From Blepharisma japonicum (lineage: Eukaryota; Ciliophora; Heterotrichea; Heterotrichida; Blepharismidae), in assembly GCA_949751835.1 (NCBI GenBank), contig CATKHK010000041.1:248001-312000 (forward strand): a stretch of 64,000 nt of DNA, read 5' to 3'. The notes under the pieces are model-generated. The model made no database searches, had not been told where the DNA came from, and worked only from the letters and a program-made list of their open reading frames with translations. Made by a program: the position numbers and the translations under genes. Of this stretch, positions 50,922 through 60,618 are shown piece after piece; position 1 is the first letter of the stretch, and each line of letters starts with the position of its first letter.

Positions 50922-52490
50922 ATGAAAGTTGAAATGTGTGTAAGTGATAATTAGCTTTCAAATAGCATCATTGCGTGCTATGCTATCATGTAAAAGCTAT
51001 TCAGAGTAGTTCCAGCCTTCATTTGAGCAAGCTTGACTATTGTTTGGGTAAAATCTAATAAATTTCAAATAGAGGAGTCTGTAGATGTCGTTCTAAACTA
51101 TACAAGGAGCCATTTAATTAAATTGGTGAACTCGCTGCTGTGCTTTGCAGTTGCTTTTTCGCTTGCTCTTTGGATGTTTACTTGTGAAGAGACTTATGGG
51201 ATCGGGCCTCTGATCCAGATCTTCGGAGACTCCATATCTTGGCTGATTTCTGCATATATTACTAGAAAAGAGTATTTAATAGCTGGCAAGACTTCTATTT
51301 GGCTTAGAATCTGATGGGCAGCCATGCTTCTTCAACAATTTGCCTGTGTATCAATACTTATCACATATGATTCTAATGTATCATATTACCAAAATACAAA
51401 GATAGAGCATATTATTTTGCTCTCATTTTATGGCTCTATATGTATATATGGATTTTTAAAGCCAGAAGATTTAAATAATCAGCAAAAAGCACACATTGAA
51501 GGATACTACCAAGTTATCAGCGATTCATATGTAGGGTCAGGAAAAACAAAAGAGCTTGAAGAACAAGATGTATGGGAAAAATTCAATGAAACGTCATATT
51601 TTGATGAGGAAGAAAAAATCCAAGAAATAAAAAGACGGAAAAGTGTTAGAGAAAAAATCCAAAAAGTTGTTGTGGAAGATTATGAAGTGGATGAAAATCA
51701 TGGAGATCCAATTGTTTATTATATTATTAGGATTTACAAAGGAAAATCATCAAAAATAATTGAACAGACCAGAAGAAGATATCGAGAGTTTTTAAGTCTC
51801 TATAAAGAGCTTGAAGCTTTGTATCCAAATTCTAACTTCCCACCTTTTCCTGCTCAAACAGCTATAAAGTAACAAATATTCAGAGGTCTTATAGATACAA
51901 ATAAACTAAAAGAAAGAGTGTCAGCTTTCAATAATTTACTACAGTTCATCCAAAACAACTACTCAGAATTTGAAAATCTTAAAACATTTTTGCAGCCTAA
52001 TGAAAAATTAAAATTTTATGGAAAAAGAAAAAGCCAAATTATTATACCTTATTCTGTATCTCAAAACAAACAATTTGACCCTTCACCTGAGCCAATTGCT
52101 GATGAAGATTCCATAAGGAGAGAAAGAATTGGGAGCTTCATAGCTGAAAATAAGCATACAGTTTATATTAACTCTACACATCAAGAAGGACAGGGACATA
52201 ATACTCACACTGTTTATGACATTTGTGTGAAATTAGGGTTTCAAGAGATCTGAAGCCATCACAGATTTAGTGAGTTTAAAGAACTAAGAGAGAAGTTAAA
52301 GAGGTTAGAAATCAATATCCCTAGTATTCCTTCTTCAGGGATAGGGGTCTCTTCAGTTGACCCTAAAGTTGTAACAAAGCGAATGATCAAATTGACTGAA
52401 TTTTTGCAAAACATTATTGATCAGAATGAATTGAGGACCAATCCAGATGTTATAAGCTTTCTCAACTTAAATCAGATTGCACACATTTAA
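50922..52490 (+). CDS. Multi-transmembrane protein with two PX domains, 507 aa
   Basis: Three 15-nt introns and three TGA-encoded Trp residues must be resolved; the spliced length is an exact multiple of three and ends in TAA. The first two introns define a short N-terminus (MKVEMC, then LSNSIIACYAII). About five transmembrane helices follow (about 10-33, 58-78, 84-104, and two more to about 160), a layout like the TMD0 region of ABCC transporters. Two PX domains come next: about 245-360 (TRRRYREFLSLYKELEALYP, FPPFP) and about 395-507 (WSHHRFSEFKELREKL, MIKLTEFLQNII). PX domains bind phosphoinositides, so an endosome or vacuole membrane protein is likely. I know no standard family with this order. 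Confidence 0.85.
50940..50954 (+). other. 15-nt intron 1 of the PX-domain gene
   Basis: GTAAGTGATAATTAG, phase 0, after only 18 coding bases; ends in in-frame TAG. Confidence 0.85.
50990..51004 (+). other. 15-nt intron 2 of the PX-domain gene
   Basis: GTAAAAGCTATTCAG, phase 2; retention reads ATG TAA. It leaves a 35-nt exon between introns 1 and 2, inside the first membrane helix. Confidence 0.87.
51869..51883 (+). other. 15-nt intron 3 of the PX-domain gene
   Basis: GTAACAAATATTCAG, phase 2; retention reads AAG TAA. Removal restores the PX motif PAQTAIKGLIDTNKLKERV. Confidence 0.93.
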
Positions 52491-52818
52491 GATTAATTTA
52501 ATTTTTAATAAATTTAAAATTAAACAGTTCTAGAAAAAAAAACCAAAAATCTACACATTATTCTTGCACTTACAATGACAATTTTAAATCATTTTTTTAT
52601 TATTTATACTCCAGTAAGTCTTAATATCCGCTGCTTTTTCGTTTAGTATGAAAACACTTTACTATTTTTTTTTAAATTCCTAATCATAAAACCTGAAATA
52701 GTCTATTCATTTATATTTATATTCACTGAACAATTAAAATTCTAGTCATTCTCTCGCCAATATTTTATTGGATCTTTAATCTTAAAAAAATCTAGGACTA
52801 AGCTAACTCAATTATAAA
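52491..52818. other. AT-rich intergenic region
   Basis: About 330 bases, plus-strand genes on both sides. A 23-codon ORF from about 52573 is the longest; nothing convincing. Confidence 0.4.
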
Positions 52819-53511
52819 ATGGAAGAAGAGACCACTAGTACTGACACACTCTCTGAAGGAACAGATATTCTGGATCCAAGAGTCTGCAAGAACTTTTTCA
52901 CTGGAAATTGTGAAGCTGGTAAGCTATGCAATTTTAAACACACTTTTCCAATACGCGAAGTAGTTTGCAAATATCTTCTTATCTACAAAGAATGTTCAAA
53001 AGGCTCTCTATGCCCCTATCTTCATGAGATAACTGAAGACAAGCTTCCTGAGTGCCGCAATTTCATGATTGACGGTGAGTGCAAAAATCCAGACTGCAAA
53101 TTCAAACACAGCGCCGAAAGACGCGAGCAAAAAGAATGCATTTACTATAAAATGGGCTTTTGTGAGCAAGGCAAGTTTTGCAAATTTAAACACGTAAGAA
53201 AAGAAATATGCTTGCAGTATGCAGAAACCCAGACGTGTATTCTAGGAAACGCCTGCCCTAAAGAGCATATAGACTATATGGACGAAGCTTATCTTGAAGA
53301 TGCTTTCTATAAGTGTCATCCAGATGCTTCGGTTATGGATTATCATCAAGCCATGCAACTTTGCTTCAGATGTATGAAGTTTGGCCATATCCCTGCAAAA
53401 TGCCCAGCTCCTATTGAGCAGAAAGTCAAAGAAGTGAGGTGCTATAGATGCTCTGAGTTTGGCCACAAATCAAACCAATGCTCGTATCAGTATTGAGGCG
53501 CTGAAAATTAG
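52819..53511 (+). CDS. CPSF4: CPSF30/YTH1 cleavage and polyadenylation factor, 230 aa
   Basis: Five CCCH zinc fingers in tandem (VCKNFFTGNCEAGKLCNFKH, VCKYLLIYKECSKGSLCPYLH without one base of spacing change, ECRNFMIDGECKNPDCKFKH, ECIYYKMGFCEQGKFCKFKH, ICLQYAETQTCILGNACPKEH). Two CCHC zinc knuckles follow (CFRCMKFGHIPAKC, CYRCSEFGHKSNQC). This is the CPSF4/CPSF30 layout; that protein recognises the polyadenylation signal with WDR33 in other eukaryotes. A TGA near the end (SYQYWGAEN) is followed by four codons and TAG, so the exact C-terminus depends on UGA being Trp there too. Confidence 0.93.
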
Positions 53512-53558
53512 AGCATATTGTAAAAAATAAAAATAAAAAGTAAACTATAAAGCTAAAC

Positions 53559-54476
53559 TTAGTTAAATTTAAAGAATTTTTCTGGGTTCTCAATGATTTC
53601 TTTGATTTTATTTTGAGCTTTGGCGGCACGCACTCCGTCCAGGTATCTGTGATCAATTGTGCCAGTTAGGGTTAGGAAAGATTGAACAGCTGGAGCACCA
53701 TTGATAGCACAAGGCTCGTTCTTGACTGAGTTTATGACGAAACTGACAGGACTTCTCAGTGATGGTGTGAATGGAAGATATATTGTGTCTACTTCAGTGT
53801 ATGATATATCGCTTAGTAAGCAGTGTCCAGATGGATAGCTTAAAGAGCCTAAGAAAGGAATATTTAGTCCTAATGAAACTGTAAGCCAAGCTCTAATTTC
53901 ACATAAAACACCTCTAAAGCAAGTTGGGACGTATTTTAGCAGAGTAATCTCATTTTTATTTTGAACCTCTTTAGCCAGTTTTTCTACTTCTTCTGAAATT
54001 TCTGCTAAATTTTTCTGGTCAATTGATTTTATGCAGACTGGGTAAGATATATTTCTTTCATCAACAGGCACCATATAAGAAACGTCAATAGACGAATTTG
54101 GAGCATAGCACCCTTGAGTTAGCTTCCCATTTAAATCTGGAAACTCTTTTAGCATTTCACCAATGGTCTTCAGGACTAAATGAACATATGTTATGTGTTT
54201 CCCTGTTTTCTCTTGCAATTCATTCAAGAATTTTGCAGCGTTTTCAAAGTTCATTTTGATGCAGCCATAAACTTCAGGCCCTACTGGATCTGACCAAGTG
54301 CAAATCATGATCTTCCTTCTTGCATTATTATATTTAGAAGCAGAAAGACCAACAAAAACCCATGAGCAAACTCCATAGAGACCTGCAAAAATTAGAAATA
54401 TCTTCACTAAGGTAAAGTTGAATAGAACAGCATAAATGACAGCTGCCAATATCCCACACACTGCAAGAGCGTTCAT
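53559..54476 (-). CDS. Membrane-anchored 2-oxoacid-dehydrogenase-type acyltransferase, 305 aa
   Basis: The N-terminal 50 residues hold two hydrophobic helices (LAVCGILAAVIYAVLF, IFLIFAGLYGVCSWVFVGL). The rest matches the catalytic domain of E2 acyltransferases (CAT superfamily): AAKFLNELQEKTGKHITYVHLVLKTI, a central region with NGKLTQGCYAPNSSIDVSYMV, and the active-site motif GTIDHRYLDG (His-x3-Asp-Gly). There is no lipoyl domain and no E3-binding domain, so it is not a normal pyruvate-dehydrogenase E2. It may acylate a free substrate at a membrane. TAA stop; all Trp codons TGG. Confidence 0.82.
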   Translation of the reverse strand: MNALAVCGILAAVIYAVLFNFTLVKIFLIFAGLYGVCSWVFVGLSASKYNNARRKIMICTWSDPVGPEVYGCIKMNFENAAKFLNELQEKTGKHITYVHLVLKTIGEMLKEFPDLNGKLTQGCYAPNSSIDVSYMVPVDERNISYPVCIKSIDQKNLAEISEEVEKLAKEVQNKNEITLLKYVPTCFRGVLCEIRAWLTVSLGLNIPFLGSLSYPSGHCLLSDISYTEVDTIYLPFTPSLRSPVSFVINSVKNEPCAINGAPAVQSFLTLTGTIDHRYLDGVRAAKAQNKIKEIIENPEKFFKFN

Positions 54477-54737
54477 ATTTAATTATTAATATCTCAATAA
54501 AGAAAATCAATTTTTAGGCTTTGAAGCAAAATCAAACAAATAATATTTTGCCTAATTCTTTATTTAGTATTGGTAAAATATTAATAAGAATTAATATTTT
54601 AAATAATTTTGTTTAAAAAATCATTGTAGTCTCTAATAAACACACTTTAGATCTTCTTTAAAATGACCATCAATTTTATTTAAAGTCTAAAAGCAAAATT
54701 ATTACTTCCATTTAACTTCAGTTATTTCTTATATAAA

Positions 54738-55535
54738 ATGTATGCTGAATGGGATGGTGCAACTTCTAATAAATTTCAAGGAGGGAAAAAAATTACAGGC
54801 CCAGCTTCTCAAGCAGAACTAGGAATAAAAGGCCTAATAGGAGAAACAAACACAGGGATCGAACAATTAAAAGGACGGCGACATTTCGATGCAGCCGAAT
54901 GCACAACTGTTATAGAGTGGAAACCTTGCTTCAAAAAGGTTGAAAATAAAAATGACCAGATGTCTAAAACAACTGGGCTAAAGAAAATTGAATTTAACGT
55001 AAAACCTCCAAAGCCAAGAGCAGAAAAAAAGCATACTCGTTTTTCCCCTATTTCAAATAAGAATAGACCTGAAATGCCTTTTAACATGAAAACTGTCCTC
55101 ACAGAAGACGGAAAAAGAGTCCAAGATGTGCCGACTGAGGAATATGATTTCCACGAAAAGATGATGGGAAAGAAAAAGCTAGTCCCAGAATTAGAGGATA
55201 AAAGAAATCAGCTTTCAGTTAGAGCTTTAGGAGATAAATCATATAAAAAAGTAGAGCATGAAGCAGACTTCTATAAACCTGGAGGCTTAATTACTGGGAG
55301 CACAAATGTACAGAAAATCCCTCATCAAGGCAGAAGCATCACTAACAATGATTTTGCAACTGTAATTTCATATGAGTCAACTGGTCCTAGTAGAACGAAA
55401 TGAAATGACAGGGTAAAGATGATGAGAATTGAAGAAGAAAATCAAGCAGTCGGCTCTCTGATTGAGTGGGAAAAAACAGTATTAAAAGAATCAAACCCTA
55501 AGTATGTTGACCCTGATACATCAGATGATGATTAA
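54738..55535 (+). CDS. Hypothetical protein with internal repeat, 265 aa
   Basis: One TGA (TKWNDRVKM) extends the frame by 43 codons to TAA. N- and C-terminal halves look alike: FQGGKKITGP near 13 and YKPGGLITGS near 180, TTVIEWKPCFKKV near 56 and GSLIEWEKTVLKE near 243. The protein is Lys/Glu-rich with no membrane segment. This type of short repeated motif is seen in microtubule-associated ciliary proteins, but I cannot name a family. Confidence 0.75.
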
Positions 55536-55582
55536 TTTATTTTTTATAAATACGATTAGGTATTTTAACTGTCTAAATTATT

Positions 55583-56737
55583 TTAAAGATCTTCTCTTCC
55601 TTCATGATCATGATCATGCTCTTCTTCAGTTTCTTGTGGCTTAGGTCTTTTAGCCTCTTCTGCATCATCATAAGCTTTCTTTGCGTCAGGTTCTCCAGCT
55701 TGTCTATAGGCAAAAGTTTTTTCAGAAAATGCTTTAGCTTCTTCTACGCTATCAGTGACAATGATATTATCGAAAATTATTCCAGAAGTGACTTGCCAAA
55801 GTTCAATACCTACACCTCCATAGGTTCCAAGAGCATGGAGGTTTGGTTCTGCAACGTACTCAGGGTTAGGAATGGTAGGAGCAGTCCATGGGCCTTTGTA
55901 GCTTGGGTTTGGAATCATCTTTGGCCTCCATTCTCCTTTGTATTCTGGGTTAGGGATCATAGGTGCTTTCCATTCTCCGTCCTTTTCTTCCCAGTCTTCA
56001 GGCTTAGATGCGTTAGGGTCTGGGATTAATTCAGGAATATCATCCCATCCTTCTGGCTTTTTATCGTCTGGGTCTGGTAGAGTTGGCTCATCAACCCAGT
56101 CATCAGGCTTTTTGGCGCTTGGGTCTTTGATTTCTTTCTTAGGCAGAATATCCCAATGTTCTTCAAGAGTTCCTTTAGATACTTCCTGGTTGTCAATCAA
56201 AAACTGATAAGTGTTGTCTGGGAAAATGATAGCTGTATATTGATGTGTTAAGTTATCTGTTTCGCATCTGAATCTTTTAGTGTTGAGGAAATTCTTTCCT
56301 TTATGAGTTAGGATCAAATGGGTTTTCTTTTCACTTCCACAAATATCAGGCCCGAACATAACTAAGTATGGGGTTTCCCCACCAAATGTGCTTTGGTCGA
56401 ATCCATCTGGAAGGATCTTAATGTATCCACCACCGCAATCTACGTTTCTTTCCATCTTAGCGGTGTATTGTACAACAAGAGGCTTTCCTTCGTTAGTGAA
56501 AGCTGGGAATTTGGATGAAATTCCATAAAATCTGTAGTCTTCAGTGGTTTGGAGACCTTGATCTTTTTCAGCATCTACATACCAATTTCCAGCTGATCTC
56601 CTAAATTTGGCCTGGGTTCCATCTGACTTCCAGTTAGAATTTACCCATCTGGACTCCCAGTCAGCGTTAAATTCTTCTTGGAAAAATACTGTTGCAGACG
56701 CAAACGCTACCAACAATAGGGGTGCAATCCACTTCAT
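55583..56737 (-). CDS. CALR: Calreticulin, ER calcium-binding lectin chaperone, 384 aa
   Basis: A signal peptide (MKWIAPLLLVAFASA) is followed by the N-domain (VQYTAKMERNVDCGGGYIKIL, DICGSEKKTHLILTHKGKN). The P-domain has three type 1 repeats (DPSAKKPDDWVDE, DPDDKKPEGWDD, DPNASKPEDWEE) and three type 2 repeats (GEWKAPMIPNPEY, GEWRPKMIPNPSY, GPWTAPTIPNPEY). The C-terminal globular part has GIELWQVTSGIIFDN. The acidic tail is short and His-containing (EEEHDHDHEGREDL). It ends in REDL, a variant of the KDEL/HDEL retrieval signal. All 13 Trp codons are TGG; TAA stop; starts 82 bases after SMC2 ends. Confidence 0.96.
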   Translation of the reverse strand: MKWIAPLLLVAFASATVFFQEEFNADWESRWVNSNWKSDGTQAKFRRSAGNWYVDAEKDQGLQTTEDYRFYGISSKFPAFTNEGKPLVVQYTAKMERNVDCGGGYIKILPDGFDQSTFGGETPYLVMFGPDICGSEKKTHLILTHKGKNFLNTKRFRCETDNLTHQYTAIIFPDNTYQFLIDNQEVSKGTLEEHWDILPKKEIKDPSAKKPDDWVDEPTLPDPDDKKPEGWDDIPELIPDPNASKPEDWEEKDGEWKAPMIPNPEYKGEWRPKMIPNPSYKGPWTAPTIPNPEYVAEPNLHALGTYGGVGIELWQVTSGIIFDNIIVTDSVEEAKAFSEKTFAYRQAGEPDAKKAYDDAEEAKRPKPQETEEEHDHDHEGREDL

Positions 56738-56819
56738 TTTTATATACGTGGAGCTTTATTAAACTCTCTAATAGATAGGAGAAACTTATAAAGATTATTT
56801 AGTTATGGTGTTATAAAGT

Positions 56820-59800
56820 TTATCTGAAACTCTTTTTAGACCTATGCTGCTCATCAGCAGAATTATTTCTAAGAGCGTGCCGCTCCACAGTACTTTTGCC
56901 GTCAATGAATTGGGTTCTGAAGAGCACATTTGCGTTGGTGAACATTCCTTCTTTTAAGGAGACTACAATGAATTGTGACTCAGAAAAGTGGGTGGAGACC
57001 ATTTGGCCGATGTTTTGGGTATGTGACATATCTAGAGCTGCATCAATTTCATCAAGGATGTAAATAGGAGCTGGGTTATACTTGAGTAATGCTAAAATGA
57101 AGGAAAGAGCTAAAATAGACCTTTGTCCTCCGCTGAGCTCAGTTAAGCTCTTTTTCCATACTCCGCTGAACCCAACCTTCATTTCAAGCCCTGTTAAGTC
57201 ATCATCAGTTTCTACTAATTTGGCGGTAGTGCCTGGTATTAACGTACTAAAAATATTACCAAGGTTTTTGTCGACTTCTATCCAAGTCTTTTTAATGCAC
57301 TCTTGTTTTCTTTTATCTAAGTCTTCAATGAGTTCTTGGAGCTTTTCTTTGTCACCTAAAACGATTTTTCTTTTCTCTGTCAACTGCTTGAATCTCTTTT
57401 CTTGGTCGTCTAAGGTGCTTGACACTTTTTTATTGACTCTTTTAGATTGTTTGTCTATTTCTTCTTTTAGGCGCAAATATCGGCCTTCCTCGATGTTTCT
57501 GTCAAAATTGGAGAGGTCCATGTCAAAGTCAGAAAGCCAAGGATTTTGATCTACTAAAGCTTTTGTTTCTCTGAAAGCTTTTTCAAGTGTTTTTTGGAGG
57601 TTTTTCTTTTTATTTTCGAGATTTTGTAGGTCTTTGTGAATATTTTCGATTTCTCTTTCAAAGTTTTCTTTAGTTTTCTTGATTTCTTCGAGAGCTGTTG
57701 TATTTATAGCGATTTTTTCAAGTAAAAGTTCATATTGGAGATTTGCATGTTCAAATTCTTTTACTATTTTTGCAACTAGTTCTCTCAGCTTATCTAGCTC
57801 TCTCTTTTCTCGATCAGCTTCGTTATTAAGGTTTCTTAGCTTGTCCTCCTCAAATACTTTGTCTTTTTCTTTTGATTCTGTTTCTTCTTCAACTTCGCAT
57901 ATTTTGTCCCTGATAACATCTCTTGATTTATTGAGCTGTTTAAATTCTTTGTCAGTTTTTGCAAGGGTTTTTCTGAGTACTTCTGCCTGGTCTACACCTT
58001 TTTGGCTTTCTCTTCTTAAAGTTACTATTTCTTTTTCAATATCTGCTCTGTTTCTATTGAGATCTATTATATTCTGCTGGAAAACTTGTAAATTCCCTTT
58101 AAGCTCTTCGACTTCTTCTTGCAGCCTAGCAAATGAGGACTCTTTTTGCATGGCTTCTTTGTTTCGCAAGTCATTGTTTTTAATATCTAGCTCATTTTTA
58201 AGCCTTTGCAGTGACTTTTGTTGCTGTTCGATATTATTTATTCTTACCATAAGCTCTTCCAGTTTTCTTTTTGCATTTTTATGGGTGTACTCGAATTGTT
58301 GGATTCTATTTAAGCTTTCTAGCATTGAAGAAGTGTTAAGACTTTGCCCACCACTAATTGAGCCATTTGGATCATACAAATCGCCTTCTAGAGTCACTGC
58401 TATTTTTCTGATGTCATTGGAATAAGCAATTCTTTGGGCCATTTCTTTAGTTTCACATACATAAAAGTTCCCAAAAACATGAGCGATGGAGTTATGAATT
58501 TGAGGATCATACTCAATTAGATCTAATGCTACTTGAGCTCTCTGCCCAAAAATGTCAGAAACCCTCCTCTTTATATCATTTGATATTATAGTCGGCTGCA
58601 TTTTATTGTTAGGAAGTAGCTTCACATTTCCTAGCACTCTTCTTCTGAGTAGGAGTTGCCCAGTAACGTCTGTATCAACAACAACACTGAAAAGACCTCC
58701 AGCAGCTCCAGCTTCAAGCCCACGCGCATATTTTTCATGCTTGATTTTAATCAGTCTTATGACTCTTCCTTTCACTTTACTTCTCTCAAAGCCAGGCTCT
58801 GGATCAGAATAATCTAAGTTAAATCGGTTCGCATTTAGTTCTGCCAGATGTCTTTCAGCATTACGGATTTCTTGTTCTAGCTCTTGTTTCTCGCTTTCAA
58901 GCTGTCTTAAATCTCTTTCAAAATCTTTACTGCCTCTTTTTTCCAATTCTTCTTGGATTTCTTGAATACGCTCTTGGATCGCGTTAATTTCTCCAGCTCC
59001 TTGATCATGATTTTCCCTATTTCTGGAGATCTGGGCTAATTTGGCTTCATATTTTTTCTTAGACTGCTGAATTTTCAAGTCAGTGCTAGCGATTTCTTGT
59101 TTGACTTTATCTAGAGCTCTTTCCTTTGTCTGTATCCTTGACTCATTTAAGTCATCTTCAAGAGGTATTCCTTGTTCAAAAGCTTGCTTTCTGGTCTGTA
59201 GACTTTCAAGTTCATCTTTTTTCTCTTTAACTTCTCGATCAATCTTCTCTTTATTGCCTTTCAGCTCTACTAATTGCTGCTTATTTCTCAGAATATCTGA
59301 ATTTAATGATGTCAGAGTTTTTGTGACGCCATTAATTTCTGCTGTTTTTTCGCCCATTTCTTTAGTTTTCCTCTTAAGCTCCATTTCAGATTTTTCCTTA
59401 TGAACTCTTAGTTCATCTAGTTTCCTCTGCTCATCTTCAGACACAAGACCTTGACTTTTCTTGATAAGTTCTTCATATTCATGCACAGCTTTTGCAAGCT
59501 TTTTCTTAACAACTGCTTCTTTTTTCCCTAAGCTTTCATTTTGATTATCAAAGTCTCTAGCCAATTCTTCAGAATTTTTAATTTCATTAAGCAGCTCTTG
59601 ATATTTTGCAGCAGAAATTTTTTGGCCAAGTTCTTGGAGTTCATCACATAAAGCTTTCCACCTCAGAAATTCTTCTTTTTCTTGCTGGAGATGTTCAAGC
59701 TTGGGATTTATTTCGTTATTCAGCGTATCTTCCATTTCTTGAAGCTTAAAGTTCTTCTTATCAATTGTGGCCTGGGTTTTCTTTTTAATGACTTCATAAG

Positions 59801-60317
59801 CATTTGTTCCTGCAGTTTCTTCAACTAAACTGAGGATTTCTGCTGGCTTCATATTGGTGACTTGAGTAATTCTGCCTTGCATAATCATAAAATTGGCATT
59901 GTTTACATTCAGTCCTGACATAGTGAATAGAGATTTCACTTTTTCTGCTGTCACTTTGGTTCCGTTAATAGTGTATTTGGACTGGCCACCGATGGAAATT
60001 TCTCTTCTTACCGATATTTGGTCACATTTTTTGTAAGCTTCATAGGACCTTTCCTTGTCGGTATTATCGAAAAGGATGGTTACGTTTGCTCTGGTGACTC
60101 CTGCTTGGCCGTTCTTGTAAATCAATTCTTGTAAGTTTGAAACACGAACAGTTGAGAGTGTGGAAATTCCAAGGACGAAGCAAATGGCATCTAGAATGTT
60201 TGATTTCCCACTCCCATTAAAGCCGGTTATTGCGTTGAAGTGAAAATCAAACCCAGAAATCACAGTTCTTTGAGCATAGGATTTGAAGCCTTCAAGGACA
60301 ATTTCTTTTATTCTCAT
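56820..60317 (-). CDS. SMC2: Condensin subunit SMC2, 1165 aa
   Basis: An ATPase that compacts chromosomes with SMC4. N-terminal head with Walker A (GFNGSGKSNILDAICFVLG), a long coiled coil, a hinge at about 500-670 (VKGRVIRLIKI, EAGAAGGLFSVVVD, GDLYDPNGSISGG), a second coiled coil, and a C-terminal head with the ABC signature LSGGQRSILALSFILALL and Walker B YILDEIDAALD. The start MRIKEIVLEGFKSYAQRT and hinge match SMC2 rather than SMC1, 3 or 4. The end is short and basic. An uninterrupted 3.5-kb frame without TGA or introns; TAA stop. The upstream neighbour COPE is divergent. Confidence 0.96.
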   Translation of the reverse strand: MRIKEIVLEGFKSYAQRTVISGFDFHFNAITGFNGSGKSNILDAICFVLGISTLSTVRVSNLQELIYKNGQAGVTRANVTILFDNTDKERSYEAYKKCDQISVRREISIGGQSKYTINGTKVTAEKVKSLFTMSGLNVNNANFMIMQGRITQVTNMKPAEILSLVEETAGTNAYEVIKKKTQATIDKKNFKLQEMEDTLNNEINPKLEHLQQEKEEFLRWKALCDELQELGQKISAAKYQELLNEIKNSEELARDFDNQNESLGKKEAVVKKKLAKAVHEYEELIKKSQGLVSEDEQRKLDELRVHKEKSEMELKRKTKEMGEKTAEINGVTKTLTSLNSDILRNKQQLVELKGNKEKIDREVKEKKDELESLQTRKQAFEQGIPLEDDLNESRIQTKERALDKVKQEIASTDLKIQQSKKKYEAKLAQISRNRENHDQGAGEINAIQERIQEIQEELEKRGSKDFERDLRQLESEKQELEQEIRNAERHLAELNANRFNLDYSDPEPGFERSKVKGRVIRLIKIKHEKYARGLEAGAAGGLFSVVVDTDVTGQLLLRRRVLGNVKLLPNNKMQPTIISNDIKRRVSDIFGQRAQVALDLIEYDPQIHNSIAHVFGNFYVCETKEMAQRIAYSNDIRKIAVTLEGDLYDPNGSISGGQSLNTSSMLESLNRIQQFEYTHKNAKRKLEELMVRINNIEQQQKSLQRLKNELDIKNNDLRNKEAMQKESSFARLQEEVEELKGNLQVFQQNIIDLNRNRADIEKEIVTLRRESQKGVDQAEVLRKTLAKTDKEFKQLNKSRDVIRDKICEVEEETESKEKDKVFEEDKLRNLNNEADREKRELDKLRELVAKIVKEFEHANLQYELLLEKIAINTTALEEIKKTKENFEREIENIHKDLQNLENKKKNLQKTLEKAFRETKALVDQNPWLSDFDMDLSNFDRNIEEGRYLRLKEEIDKQSKRVNKKVSSTLDDQEKRFKQLTEKRKIVLGDKEKLQELIEDLDKRKQECIKKTWIEVDKNLGNIFSTLIPGTTAKLVETDDDLTGLEMKVGFSGVWKKSLTELSGGQRSILALSFILALLKYNPAPIYILDEIDAALDMSHTQNIGQMVSTHFSESQFIVVSLKEGMFTNANVLFRTQFIDGKSTVERHALRNNSADEQHRSKKSFR

Positions 60318-60618
60318 TTTATTTTTACCGCCTAAACAGATTTAAACCTTATTTTAAGAAACTAAAATTATTAAAAAATTTAATGCTAGGAAAGTGACTT
60401 GCTAATTTATTGATATAAAATCTCAATTTTTTGGGGCTTAGAAAATTAAAAATGACGAAATTTAAATATGAATTCATATGAAAATTTTGGCTTGTGACTC
60501 ATTTTACTTATTTTAATATTAAATTTTTTTTTGATCCAAAATCATTTCGAATTCTATTTTCTAGGCTTTATACAGTGCAAAATGATAGATAAGTTTCCTA
60601 GTTGTCCTAATCATATAA
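60318..60618. other. Divergent promoter region of SMC2 and COPE
   Basis: About 300 AT-rich bases between two start codons. A 45-codon ORF (60452-60592, one TGA) exists but is mostly AT-rich codons; not called. No motif beyond A/T runs. Confidence 0.4.

Noticed and set aside
60452-60592. 45-codon ORF with a TGA in the SMC2-COPE promoter region
   Set aside because: Phe/Tyr/Lys-rich as expected from AT-rich DNA; lies in the only space available for two promoters.
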